From Agarilytica sp045430285 (GTDB lineage: Bacteria; Pseudomonadota; Gammaproteobacteria; Pseudomonadales; Cellvibrionaceae), in NCBI GenBank assembly GCA_045430285.1, contig JAILXV010000006.1, positions 62,001 through 126,000 of the forward strand: a stretch of 64,000 nucleotides of DNA, given 5' to 3'. The notes under the pieces are model-generated. The model had not been told where the DNA came from. It searched no databases and worked only from the letters and a program-made list of their open reading frames with translations. Of the stretch, positions 36,171 through 45,812 are shown piece by piece; the first letter of the stretch is position 1; the number at the start of each line of letters is the position of its first letter. Made by a program: the position numbers and the translations under genes.

Positions 36171-37214
36171 ATGATCTTCCATATTTTTGTCGATCCAGCC
36201 ACATCAACAAAAACCTATCTACTTGCTAAATCGAAGGGTTCCGATGCCGTTATTATCGACTCGGTAGAGGACAATGTAGACGAGTACCTAGAATTTCTTG
36301 GCGACAACATTCTGCGCTTAGTCATGGTAATCGATACACATATGCATGCCGATCATACCTCCGGTATGGCTTTACTCCGACAAAGAACACAATGCATGAC
36401 CGTCGCTCATACATTGAATCAGGCAGAGAGACTTTCTCGACGTGTAGAACATGGTGATACCTTAACCCTAGACGGGTTTTGCCTCGAGGTCATTCACACG
36501 CCAGGCCACACTGATGATTCATGTTGTTTTTATGAAAAGTCTATGGGCTTACTCTTTACAGGCGATACTTTACTTATTCGCGGCTGTGGCCGTACTGATT
36601 TTGCGAATGGTGATGCTGAAGCGCTGTATAATTCCATTACCAATATTCTATACAGACTCCCGCCCGCCACCGGTGTATACCCTGGGCACGACTACAAGGG
36701 CGAATCGTTTTCCACGATAGGTATCGAAATAGAGACGAACGCCCGCTCGGCCATCGGCAAAGACGCTTTTATAACGCTCATGAATAATTTAGATTTACCT
36801 GAGCCTGCACAAATGGATGTTGCTGTACCAGCAAATAGAAAGCTTGGTGACGATGTTGATACCCTTGTGGATGAAACAAAGCTAGCCACCATTGACACCA
36901 TTACCGATTATTTAGATGGCTCGTATTTAATTGTCGATTTAAGGGAGTTAGACGAGATAAACAAAACTGGCTCACTTAAACATGCGGTAAACATTCCCTA
37001 TCCCGCTATCGATCAAGAATTATTGCCGCCAGGACAGATCAACCAAAAAATGCAATCTGGACAAAAAATACTTTTTATTTGCGCGTATGGTGAGCGCTCC
37101 GCACTGGCACTGCATAAAGTCCCTAAAGCCTATTCTGAACTGTGCTTCCATTTAAAAGGTGGCATTGAAAATCTCAAGTCACACGATTATCCCCTTTCCC
37201 CAATTGAGATGTAG
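36171..37214 (+). CDS. ETHE1-like persulfide dioxygenase fused to rhodanese
   Basis: A 347-residue metallo-beta-lactamase-fold enzyme with a C-terminal rhodanese. The metal site is complete: THMHADH (His57, His59, Asp61, His62), His113 in HTPGHTDD, Asp132 in FTGDTLL, and His173 in YPGHDY. GCGRTDF (138-144) is the marker of ETHE1-type persulfide dioxygenases. The rhodanese (about 245-345) has LIVDLRELDE and the loop FICAYGERSA, with Cys304 in place. The dioxygenase oxidises glutathione persulfide or similar to sulfite; the rhodanese can pass sulfane sulfur to thiol carriers or sulfite. Fusions of this type resemble CstB and PRF proteins. It is co-transcribed with the chemoreceptor-rhodanese gene. 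Confidence 0.93.
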   Translation: MIFHIFVDPATSTKTYLLAKSKGSDAVIIDSVEDNVDEYLEFLGDNILRLVMVIDTHMHADHTSGMALLRQRTQCMTVAHTLNQAERLSRRVEHGDTLTLDGFCLEVIHTPGHTDDSCCFYEKSMGLLFTGDTLLIRGCGRTDFANGDAEALYNSITNILYRLPPATGVYPGHDYKGESFSTIGIEIETNARSAIGKDAFITLMNNLDLPEPAQMDVAVPANRKLGDDVDTLVDETKLATIDTITDYLDGSYLIVDLRELDEINKTGSLKHAVNIPYPAIDQELLPPGQINQKMQSGQKILFICAYGERSALALHKVPKAYSELCFHLKGGIENLKSHDYPLSPIEM

Positions 37215-37311
37215 ACTCGTAAGTGTTGCAGGCAAGCGGTGATATTTACTTATTACCGATATAGCCTATCTCACATTACATTGCGGCACTGCTTTTCAGT
37301 GAGCGCTAGCA

Positions 37312-37341
37312 TTGACGCTGACATTTTCCTCTGGCTATCGT
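37312..37341 (+). promoter_or_regulatory. Possible promoter of the DUF442 gene
   Basis: TTGACG (37312-37317) and TATCGT (37336-37341) are 18 bases apart, 46 bases before the DUF442 ATG. The -10 is poor, so this is tentative. The 173-base gap after the dioxygenase gene suggests the DUF442 gene has a start of its own. Confidence 0.35.
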
Positions 37342-37387
37342 GCGCATTTTTTTCTAAAATCCCTCATTTTTCCACTGGGGAACACTT

Positions 37388-37711
37388 ATGCACGCGACTT
37401 ACCTAACTGAAAACTACGCGGTCAGCCCGCAGATTTCCCCTGAACTGGTGTCTTTGTTAAAGCAAGAGGGCTTCGATGCAATTGTTTGCAATCGCCCAGA
37501 TAATGAAGATGCAGGCCAACCCTCCTTTTCTGCTATCGCTGAGGCTGCAAGCACTGCGGGAATGGAAGCGTTCCATATTCCGATGATGGGGCCTAACTTT
37601 AGCCAAGACGATCTCGCTAAGCTTAAGGAGATTATTGCCTCGAAATCCAAAATATTCGCATTCTGCCGTTCTGGGAACCGAAGCTCTATTTTGTGGAAAG
37701 CGGCTCAATAA
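37388..37711 (+). CDS. DUF442 / TIGR01244 sulfurtransferase- or phosphatase-like protein
   Basis: A 107-residue single-domain protein of the family found as the N-terminal part of beta-lactamase-like hydrolases (Blh/BigR-associated). FDAIVCNRPDNEDAGQPSF and the phosphatase-type loop FCRSGNRSS with Cys93 are its hallmarks. Such domains are found in bacterial sulfide-oxidation loci with persulfide dioxygenase and rhodanese, which is also the case here. GGGGAAC precedes the ATG, and a strong terminator follows 14 bases after the stop, ending the sulfur module. Its exact chemistry is not settled. Confidence 0.9.
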   Translation: MHATYLTENYAVSPQISPELVSLLKQEGFDAIVCNRPDNEDAGQPSFSAIAEAASTAGMEAFHIPMMGPNFSQDDLAKLKEIIASKSKIFAFCRSGNRSSILWKAAQ

Positions 37712-37724
37712 TTTTGATCCAAAC

Positions 37725-37759
37725 AAAAGCCTTCATCGCATTTATGGTGAAGGCTTTTT
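37725..37759. terminator. Bidirectional terminator between DUF442 and the giant surface-protein gene
   Basis: AAAAGCCTTCA and TGAAGGCTTTT form an 11-base perfect stem, followed by T on the plus strand. It lies between the two convergent stop codons. Confidence 0.9.
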
Positions 37760-37772
37760 CACGCAAGCGAAC

Positions 37773-40700
37773 TCAAGCCCCTACCCGTTTAGCTAGTCCC
37801 ATATTCATACCCCGCCTGCGCCAAAGAATCGGCATTAACACGACCAATAAGAACCAATGGATCGCGCCGCCACCGCCGCCACTAGAATCAGACGGTGTTG
37901 TGGTGGGAGTCGGGGTCGGCGTGTTCGTTGCAATGGGTGTGGGTGTTGGCGTTACGCCAGGTGTCGCATCACACACATCGCCTTCTCCATCACTATCTGC
38001 ATCAGCTTGATTTGTGTTTACATCGCTCACACAATTATCGTAGGTATCCGCGACTTGATCTTCGTCACTGTCTGTTTGCTCAAGTACATCACTGCCGAGA
38101 TACAGTTTAATGTAGCCACCGTCTGCGGTGTAATCACCCGTGCTGATATCCGGAGCTCCCGCCACTAAATCACCGACGCCGTCGCCATTTACATCTCCAG
38201 CAAAGATAACCGCGTAACCCAACATATCATGTTCGCCCCCCGTATCGGTAAGAACAGCAGTCGCTAAGTCTGCGCTAAAATATAATGATACGCGCCCTTC
38301 ATCTTCACCCCAACGGTTAGCGCCCACCACGATTAGCGATTCATTTTCACGGAACATCATGGGAGGTAACTGGGCAATTGACACACCAAACTGTTCACTC
38401 ACTTCTTCGCCACTCATGTCGTTCGACGCAAGGGCTAAAGTATCCAACCAATATTCATCCAAACTGTGATAGGTAAATATGGCTCCCGTACCGGAATTGC
38501 GATATGCACCAACAATAACATCGGATATACCATCCCCATCGATATCCTGACCTGATGCGAGGCTGAAACCAAAGCGATCCGAATCTCCAACGCCCGTTAA
38601 CGAAAAATCGGGGAGGTCTTTCTCTCCACTACTCCAATCAAAAGCACTGCCCAAATAACCATCGACCCAACCTGCACCATCAAACGCAGCACCAATTAAT
38701 AAATCGTTTACACCATCGCCATCAATATCACTCACCTGAATGCTATCGCCTATACGTTGGTTACCCACCGGAGTGGTGACGATGTATGGAAGGATAAGTG
38801 TTCCTGTCACCCAATATTCATCAGCCGCACGATAAATATAAACCACGCCATTGTCTGTCGTCATAACATCATCAAGGGGCGATGATACGATGAGGTCTTT
38901 TAATCCGTCCGCATCGATATCTGCAATAGCCACAGCCGTGCCAAAAGTCGTATGACTTGTATCGGGAGAAACAAACGTTGTGGCGTCGCCACTATCGCCG
39001 TCTTCAGACCCGAAATAAATATGGACCATACCATCAGAACCGATGGCGATATCATCAAGGCCATCATCGTTTATGTCTCCCATCGCAACAGATCTACCAA
39101 AATTGGTAATACCTGCCAAGGGTGTCGTCGGCGCCTGAATAACAAGCCCTGCGGCGCTGCCAGTCGCAAGTACAAACGCACCTTGATCGCCAAAAGCTGG
39201 CGCCGTTGCCACCACGTCGTTAAAGCCATCACCGTTAAAATCTCCTGCGGCGAGTTTGAACCCTAAGCGATCCTCTTCACCACTCTCTAATGCTAACGCT
39301 TGCACGGCATAAAAAGGCTCCGCCAAGAAGGGCGCGCTATCGTTATTAAATTCTTGAAGATTAGTTGCACCATCACCATCAGCATCTAATGCCGCATCGC
39401 TCGCACTTTCTGGGTTTAGGCCGTAGGCAATTTCCCAAGCATCAGCCATTAAGTCATTGTCGCTATCGGCGTTGTAACGTACATCGTTTGGAAACGCGTC
39501 GTAGTAGTTAATGGTATCGTCACCATCGTTATCTGCAGCGGTGAGCGCGAGCGGCAACTTGGTGCTTTCGTCTAAACGAGGGCCATCATCGGTAATTTCT
39601 AGGTCCACTAAGAAGTTAGGATCTTCAGCCGCCACTTCCGGTGTGAGCGTGACAGAAAATCGTAAGGTCTCTGCATTATCGTCACCTGCAGTTTCATCTT
39701 CGTCATACACCAACATGTCGCCCACGGTACAGGTGTAAGTTTCGCTACTGAACGTACATCGACTATCTGCACTCACCACGTTCAGACCTTCAGGAAAAGA
39801 CACATCCACTGTCACATTACCTGCTGGAATACCATCCCAAAACTCTGGCGCTTTATTGAGTACAAAAATATCAAAGTCGACCGCTGTGCCGACCTCGACA
39901 ATACTTTCACTCCAAAGACTGACGCCCACTTGTGTGGCCTCTATCACTTCAACATCCACGGTTTGCTCACAACTCGGTTCGCTATCCCCTTCACTAACCA
40001 TACACAAACGAATGCCATCAACAGCGCTGTCGTAAGTATGTGCGCCAACAAAATAACCGTTACCTGGCGTGGTGTTGATTTGCGGATCCATGGCATCGCC
40101 ATTTTCATCGACAAGACCTATATTTTCCCAGTCGTCTGCGGATGACGAAAGTGTTCCATCCCCCCAGCTTATATGGGTCGCTTCTGGTTGTGGGAAAGTG
40201 TCAGTATCTACATCAGTGAACGGGAACGAGAGGCTTTTGGAAAATCCTCTTGCTACGCGAACACTCTCCGGTACTTCAATCACCGTATCATCACGCTGAG
40301 GCACCACAATAATACTTACCACCCCTGCAGTTTCCGCATCATCAACACCATCGTTCACCATAAAGGTAAAACCATCGTCACCGTAATAATCTGCGCTGGG
40401 TTGGTAGCGGTAATCTACATGGCTGACTTGTGTGTCGATAGGGGTCAGAACACCATGTTCAACATCCGACAATAAAGTATTGGTATGCGTATCTAAACCA
40501 CCATTGCCGATAAAGCCATCCAACTCTTGTGCGCGTAGACGCAAATATAAAGTGCCATCTTCATCAACACTGCACGCAGTTTCGGTATCGAACAATGCGT
40601 TGGTATAGCATATTGCTCTCAAGTCTTGTGGCGGTCTAAACGCTCGACTGACGGTCACGCTGACTTCTGCGGGTTCACTTTTATCTATTCCGTCATCCAC

Positions 40701-43700
40701 CATAAAGGAGAAACTGTCTTCACCCTGATAATTAACATGTGAAACATAATCCACTTTGGCGCTATCGTCTGTCATATCGTAAAACGGCAAGGTTTTATAC
40801 ACATGCAGAAAATGATCACCAAACTCCGACGCGGGTTCCATCACATAAAAAGCACTGCTATTCACCGCAAGATATTCAGGCTTGCCCATATTCCCGAGCA
40901 CAAAACCAGGGTCAGAACCTTCATTTATGCCTGTGCCACTGGACTTAGCTTGCCCAGCAAAGGTGCCATCCTGCCCGAAGCGTTGCACACGGGAATTTTC
41001 CGTATCCGCAACATACAAAAGATCGTCCGGCCCCATTTCTATACTTTGTGGGCTATCGAACTGGCCTGCACCTTCACCACTCGTAATGGCTGGGAGAGTA
41101 CATTTTTCGTCCGTACATAAATATCCGTAAGAACTCCCTTCTGTTTCATCACACGCGAGATAAGGAATACCATTTTCATCGCTCAGATTTGCAGCACAGC
41201 GGCCTAACCAGCCGATATATTCACCGACTTCCCAATCGCCTTCGGCATCAATGGTGGGGCGATCAAACTTATGCACTCTATCGGCAGCCTGATCCAGTAC
41301 ATATAAATAGCCGTCACTATCTACCGCCATATCAACCCCATCAACACAGGCGAAATGTTCGCAGTCGCGATTACTTTTTCCTGGGCCATGGGCAGGTGAT
41401 GTTTGAACTTGATAATCATCACTAATGGGGTACACCCGCACTCCCGATGAATGCAGCTCGTACAATATGTTCCGTGCAGGATCGGAAACGGTGCCTATAA
41501 AATAGTTACCATTAATAACTTCCGTTTCTGAGTAGCCTGCTCCACCATGATAGGCAATAAGATCAAGATTATTATCTAGGCTAAGCGTGCGTAAACTTTG
41601 GGAAAAGGTGGAAATAATTGGGCTGGTAAATGTCCACAGTCGACCCGTCGCATCATAACTGAAGGTCTCCACTGGCCAAGCGTTGGTCGTATTCAGTGTG
41701 TTGTCGGGATATGTTTCACCGGTTAACGGATAAAGCTCATGCATGGCAACTAGCTCCCCATCTTCGGTCCATTTTGAAATACGCGGGATAGGATTTAAAT
41801 CACCGGCATATATAATTGCCTGAGGTACGCTTTCACCACACTTAAAAAAGTGATCGCGAATATAGGAAAAACCGTCGTCATCCACATGCACGTAACTGGG
41901 TTGATAAACAAAATTTACCGGAATTTCATTACCAAAAGTTTCTTCGTTTAAGGTATCGGGTTCGGCGTTACATATTTCCGTATTTAAAAACGTACCGCGT
42001 GCGTTGCTTGCTTCCTGCTGAAAGCCTTCCGCCAAATGTAATAACGGGCTGGTGAGAATCTCTACATTGTCCTGCATACGCCCCGTTTCGCCCACGGGCG
42101 TCACACGGTAATCTTCAATAAAATACGGACGTAAAGGCGCAATAAATTGGCCTTCTTCGGGATGTTCCGTAATTTTAAAATCCAGCGGGTCAAAACGGCC
42201 ATCAATAAAATCCATATCGACGCCAGAGAGGGTAATCGTTTGTTTATTGCCTGTAATCGCGTTAGCACTGCCTGATTCCGCCACTGGCGCAGTATTGGTG
42301 CCTGGCGTTTTAATCGTAACGAGCTGAGTATAGCGATCCGCATCATCGTCCTCTGGGGTTGTGGTATTCCCGCTGGCGTCCGTCGCGTTCCATGTGATCA
42401 GGTAGCGGCGATCCCGCTCAAGAATTGTTGGGGCATCGTGAGTCACTTCTGGGAGAGGGTCTGCCAAATCGATCACTTGGGCAATTCCTAAGGAAAAATC
42501 GGCATCATTAATATTCCGGTCCGCCATGGCGTACTCCGCGAAACCACGCGGCGCAACTAAGATGGGCGGTTGGGTATCGGCCACGGTATAGGTTTGCGTA
42601 ATTGAACTGGTCGGTGCAATGTCACTGCGATAAGGGCCTGCATCCGATACGGTCCAAGTTACGGAAGTGGTGCCGATCGGTAAGAAAGTCGGAATATCCG
42701 CGTCTAGCGAAACGGCTCGCCCACAGTCATCCCAATAACTAAGGGTGGCCATCACCTCTTCTTCCACACGAGCGAAAGAAGTACCGCCAAACGTGAGGGC
42801 TTCAAATGCCATATCGGTGGCAGTTGCTGTGATATTAGGCGTATGAATATCCCACACGGTAAACGTTTGCTCGCCAATATTAGACGCGGAAACATTTGAG
42901 TCAGTAAACCCACCCAGAAAATATTCCGCCGCACGAAAACCTGCAGATTCCCCAAGATTTTGTGCTGCTTTCTTTGCTAATTTTCGCTTGAGTCGCTCGG
43001 CCGATTTAGCACTCGCTTTAGCCACCTTTTTGGAAGCCGCTGCGCCGTAACGCGCTTCTGCCGCGGCATCAAACACCATCAAAAACAAAGGTAAATTCAC
43101 GTCCCAAAATGGAGAGATGGTCGCATCGGCCCGCCATGTCACTGTATGCACTCCTTCAGGCAGTGCAACGCCTCCGGCAGAAGAATCTCGATCAGCACTG
43201 AAACCTACAGAAAGGTTAACACTGGTATTCGCGTGTTTTACACGAGGCGCTTGTACGCGCCCACGCGCATCCACATCGGCTAGGTCCCCCCAATCATTCA
43301 CGCCTGTTGCAATGTTTTGAATTGACCAAAAACCAAACCAATCGGTATAGGCGTAGGCCCCTGGGTCACTAGTGGCATTGGGAATCGAAAATTCTCGCCG
43401 ACAGCTATCGCCAGAGTTCGGGCTAAAGGTTTTATTGTCGGGTACGTATAAAGCCGGCGGAACCGATTTAAGACCAATGTTTAGGAAAAACTCCGTAATT
43501 TCTGCTGGGCGACTCACTGGCGCAAAGGGCACCAACCCCGCCACCACAGCTACGTCCAAGGGCACAACCATCGCCGTGTGTGTCGTTCGTAAACGACTAT
43601 TATCCGCAGGAGATGCCGTAGGGGCCGCGCTTACCCCAGCACCAATTGCCAAAGCACACACAGCGAATAGTAAATTAAAGAAGCGTGCTAACTTATTCAT
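37773..43700 (-). CDS. Giant modular secreted/surface protein, GlyGly-CTERM-like
   Basis: A 1975-residue protein with a signal peptide (LLFAVCALAIGAGVSAAP). An N-terminal part has a Lys-rich coiled segment (about 225-245), then HYR/Ig-like domains (about 265-465). NHL-type beta-propeller repeats follow (about 640-960, e.g. DGYLYVLDQAADRVHKF and DDLLYVADTENSRVQRF), then cadherin-like domains (980-1140). Seven FG-GAP repeats (about 1465-1865; DFNGDGFNDVV, DINDDGLDDIAIG, DIDGDGVNDLLIG) form an integrin-alpha-like propeller with Ca-binding loops. A thrombospondin type 3 repeat (DADSDGEGDVCD) is next. The end is a Pro/Thr linker, GGGGG, a hydrophobic helix and RRR, as in GlyGly-CTERM proteins sorted by rhombosortase after type II secretion. 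It stands alone; an adhesin or matrix role is inferred. Confidence 0.85.
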   Translation of the reverse strand: MNKLARFFNLLFAVCALAIGAGVSAAPTASPADNSRLRTTHTAMVVPLDVAVVAGLVPFAPVSRPAEITEFFLNIGLKSVPPALYVPDNKTFSPNSGDSCRREFSIPNATSDPGAYAYTDWFGFWSIQNIATGVNDWGDLADVDARGRVQAPRVKHANTSVNLSVGFSADRDSSAGGVALPEGVHTVTWRADATISPFWDVNLPLFLMVFDAAAEARYGAAASKKVAKASAKSAERLKRKLAKKAAQNLGESAGFRAAEYFLGGFTDSNVSASNIGEQTFTVWDIHTPNITATATDMAFEALTFGGTSFARVEEEVMATLSYWDDCGRAVSLDADIPTFLPIGTTSVTWTVSDAGPYRSDIAPTSSITQTYTVADTQPPILVAPRGFAEYAMADRNINDADFSLGIAQVIDLADPLPEVTHDAPTILERDRRYLITWNATDASGNTTTPEDDDADRYTQLVTIKTPGTNTAPVAESGSANAITGNKQTITLSGVDMDFIDGRFDPLDFKITEHPEEGQFIAPLRPYFIEDYRVTPVGETGRMQDNVEILTSPLLHLAEGFQQEASNARGTFLNTEICNAEPDTLNEETFGNEIPVNFVYQPSYVHVDDDGFSYIRDHFFKCGESVPQAIIYAGDLNPIPRISKWTEDGELVAMHELYPLTGETYPDNTLNTTNAWPVETFSYDATGRLWTFTSPIISTFSQSLRTLSLDNNLDLIAYHGGAGYSETEVINGNYFIGTVSDPARNILYELHSSGVRVYPISDDYQVQTSPAHGPGKSNRDCEHFACVDGVDMAVDSDGYLYVLDQAADRVHKFDRPTIDAEGDWEVGEYIGWLGRCAANLSDENGIPYLACDETEGSSYGYLCTDEKCTLPAITSGEGAGQFDSPQSIEMGPDDLLYVADTENSRVQRFGQDGTFAGQAKSSGTGINEGSDPGFVLGNMGKPEYLAVNSSAFYVMEPASEFGDHFLHVYKTLPFYDMTDDSAKVDYVSHVNYQGEDSFSFMVDDGIDKSEPAEVSVTVSRAFRPPQDLRAICYTNALFDTETACSVDEDGTLYLRLRAQELDGFIGNGGLDTHTNTLLSDVEHGVLTPIDTQVSHVDYRYQPSADYYGDDGFTFMVNDGVDDAETAGVVSIIVVPQRDDTVIEVPESVRVARGFSKSLSFPFTDVDTDTFPQPEATHISWGDGTLSSSADDWENIGLVDENGDAMDPQINTTPGNGYFVGAHTYDSAVDGIRLCMVSEGDSEPSCEQTVDVEVIEATQVGVSLWSESIVEVGTAVDFDIFVLNKAPEFWDGIPAGNVTVDVSFPEGLNVVSADSRCTFSSETYTCTVGDMLVYDEDETAGDDNAETLRFSVTLTPEVAAEDPNFLVDLEITDDGPRLDESTKLPLALTAADNDGDDTINYYDAFPNDVRYNADSDNDLMADAWEIAYGLNPESASDAALDADGDGATNLQEFNNDSAPFLAEPFYAVQALALESGEEDRLGFKLAAGDFNGDGFNDVVATAPAFGDQGAFVLATGSAAGLVIQAPTTPLAGITNFGRSVAMGDINDDGLDDIAIGSDGMVHIYFGSEDGDSGDATTFVSPDTSHTTFGTAVAIADIDADGLKDLIVSSPLDDVMTTDNGVVYIYRAADEYWVTGTLILPYIVTTPVGNQRIGDSIQVSDIDGDGVNDLLIGAAFDGAGWVDGYLGSAFDWSSGEKDLPDFSLTGVGDSDRFGFSLASGQDIDGDGISDVIVGAYRNSGTGAIFTYHSLDEYWLDTLALASNDMSGEEVSEQFGVSIAQLPPMMFRENESLIVVGANRWGEDEGRVSLYFSADLATAVLTDTGGEHDMLGYAVIFAGDVNGDGVGDLVAGAPDISTGDYTADGGYIKLYLGSDVLEQTDSDEDQVADTYDNCVSDVNTNQADADSDGEGDVCDATPGVTPTPTPIATNTPTPTPTTTPSDSSGGGGGAIHWFLLVVLMPILWRRRGMNMGLAKRVGA

Positions 43701-44048
43701 ATCTCTTGTCCCTTACTCCTAAACTTTCATCTCCTAAGCTTTCATCCACGAACGCTTATTCCCGAAGTTATTATGTATATAGATGGTATTTACGACGCCT
43801 AGCCAGTTGTTCTTTAATTAGACATCGACCCAAAATGTTGCGTTAATTGGGTATATTGGCGGGCGGGTTATTCTACGGGCAGAAACGGGGATAATTATAT
43901 TCACCATAGGTCGTACGACCTATGGCGCAATATACCCCGAGCAGACGTAAACGTATGATTGAGGATCTTTATTAGAGCTCTCTATTCGGACTCTTTAGTT
44001 TTGCATTATTAGGCCCCTTATTGGGCATTATTATTGGACGCGCAACAC
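43701..44048. other. Divergent intergenic region, giant-protein and kinase promoters
   Basis: 348 bases without a gene. The half closer to the kinase gene holds the nested palindromes listed at 43849-43937. The part next to the giant gene has a short imperfect repeat of CTCCTAA/TTTCATC (43704-43745). No unambiguous promoter pair was picked. Confidence 0.4.
43849..43937. promoter_or_regulatory. Nested palindrome upstream of the hybrid kinase gene
   Basis: A perfect 22-base palindrome at 43904-43925 (left half CCATAGGTCGT) lies inside wider arms GGGTATATTG (43849-43858) and CAATATACCC (43928-43937). The kinase gene starts 111 bases downstream. This looks like an operator for a dimeric or tetrameric regulator; the NarL-type regulator of this locus is one candidate. 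Confidence 0.6.
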
Positions 44049-45812
44049 ATGAACGAATCCCTATGGGAATCTCAACAAATTGCAAACGAGCGTGTTAAAG
44101 GCCTGATTGGACAAGGCTACATGAGCACGTTTTCCAGCTGGGCGGCGGCGAGCATCTTTATTTTTGTCCCCAACGCAGCGGTACCTGCAGAACATCGCTA
44201 TGCATGGTATGCCGTATTGAGCTTTAGCTGTTTGGTTCGTATCGCCATCATATGGGCTTTTAAGCGCGCCCAATCAACAACCGAACGTTTTCATTTGTGG
44301 GGCTACGCGTATACGGCAGCCATTGCATCAACGGCAATTGTTTGGTGTTCCGCATTATTTTTATTAACCGCCCCAGGGCAACATGAATATGTATTGGTGG
44401 TGATGTTAATCTTAGTTGCGCTCTGCATCGGCGCATCCCATGCAAGCACAACCTACTTACCAGCAGGCCAAGCATATAGTTTGCCTGCCTTAGCTGCGAT
44501 TACCGTGTATTCCATTAACGCCGCAACACCCTTGCTATACGGCGTTGCCGTATTGGGGCTGGTATTTTTGGTGATGATATTTTTCATCGGGTTACAAAGC
44601 CATCGTCACTTCGAGGAAATTCAGCGCCTTCGCTTTGACTACGCCAAACAAAAAGAGGACGCAGAAAAAGCGAATATCGCCAAATCCAAATTTCTCGCAG
44701 CGGCCAGCCATGATCTACGCCAACCCATGCACGCCTTAGTTTTATTTACGAGCGTATTAAAAGAAAAAGTGTCTGATCCGCTGCTGCTGAAAACCGTCGA
44801 TAATATCGGCGCTTCGGTAGATGCGCTGCAAGGACTGTTTAATGCCCTGCTCGATATATCCAAACTCGACGCCAGCATTATTGACATCGAACCCACCGAT
44901 ATCTCGCTCAGGGAATTATTTGAGCCCATCGAAAAAGAATTTCGTGCAGAATCAGAGAACAAAGGCATCGATTTATTTATCCAACAAAACCAATACCGTG
45001 TGCATACCGACCCTCAATTACTGGGCAGAATACTGCGTAACTTACTGTCCAATGCGATTCGTTACACCGAACACGGTTCCGTGACTGTGACGTTTCATAA
45101 AGCGAATGGGTATGTTGATATTCAGGTTAAAGATACCGGCCCTGGTATCGCAGAAGAGCATCAACACATAATATTTAATGAATTTACGCAATTGCATAAC
45201 CCCGAACGTGACCGTGAGAAAGGGTTAGGGCTAGGGCTCGCCATTGTTAAACGGTTGGCCACACTGCTGGATTACAATATCGAAGTTCAATCCGAACTCG
45301 GTCAAGGGGCCTCGTTTAACCTTTGCGTACCTGTTGCAAAAGAACGCCCTGCATCCAAAACCACACACATACCCGAGCCACAACCATTACCCACCAGCCT
45401 ACAAGGTTTTCGTGTTATTTTGGTGGACGATGAGGCCGCCATTCGTGCGGGTATCGAAACACTGCTGAGTTCTTGGGGCTGTGAAATTGAATGCTTTGAA
45501 TCGTCTGCGCACTGCTGCGATTTTTTGCAAAAAACCGACTTTAAGCCTCAAGCCATCCTCTCCGATTACCGGCTACAAAATAACAAAACCGGCTTACAAC
45601 TCGTTAACGATGTTCAGCAATTGATGAAGGCAAAAATACCCTCTGCGATTATTACAGGAGATACTGCCCCAGATCGATTAATGGAAGCAAAAAAGGAAGG
45701 TCATTTGCTTCTGCATAAACCTGTACAGCCGATGCAGATACGCAGCTTTTTAATGCGCGTAAAGTCCGGCGTTAATCTCCCTGGATCAGCCCCAACTTTT
45801 GCGCAGTCATAA
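44049..45812 (+). CDS. Membrane hybrid sensor histidine kinase with receiver domain
   Basis: Start set at the ATG 44049 (MNESLWESQQ); a TTG five codons earlier is possible. The 587-residue protein has six hydrophobic helices in residues 25-185 and little periplasmic loop. The phosphoacceptor is FLAAASHDLRQPMHALVLF (His near 220). The HATPase follows, with LLSNAIRYTEHG, VKDTGPGIAEEHQ and GLGLGLAIVKRL. A C-terminal receiver (about 455-575) has VDDE and the phosphoacceptor in AILSDYRL. ASHDLRQP kinases often act with NarL-type regulators; such a regulator is encoded convergently, and the two genes overlap by 41 bases. The signal is unknown. Confidence 0.92.
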   Translation: MNESLWESQQIANERVKGLIGQGYMSTFSSWAAASIFIFVPNAAVPAEHRYAWYAVLSFSCLVRIAIIWAFKRAQSTTERFHLWGYAYTAAIASTAIVWCSALFLLTAPGQHEYVLVVMLILVALCIGASHASTTYLPAGQAYSLPALAAITVYSINAATPLLYGVAVLGLVFLVMIFFIGLQSHRHFEEIQRLRFDYAKQKEDAEKANIAKSKFLAAASHDLRQPMHALVLFTSVLKEKVSDPLLLKTVDNIGASVDALQGLFNALLDISKLDASIIDIEPTDISLRELFEPIEKEFRAESENKGIDLFIQQNQYRVHTDPQLLGRILRNLLSNAIRYTEHGSVTVTFHKANGYVDIQVKDTGPGIAEEHQHIIFNEFTQLHNPERDREKGLGLGLAIVKRLATLLDYNIEVQSELGQGASFNLCVPVAKERPASKTTHIPEPQPLPTSLQGFRVILVDDEAAIRAGIETLLSSWGCEIECFESSAHCCDFLQKTDFKPQAILSDYRLQNNKTGLQLVNDVQQLMKAKIPSAIITGDTAPDRLMEAKKEGHLLLHKPVQPMQIRSFLMRVKSGVNLPGSAPTFAQS

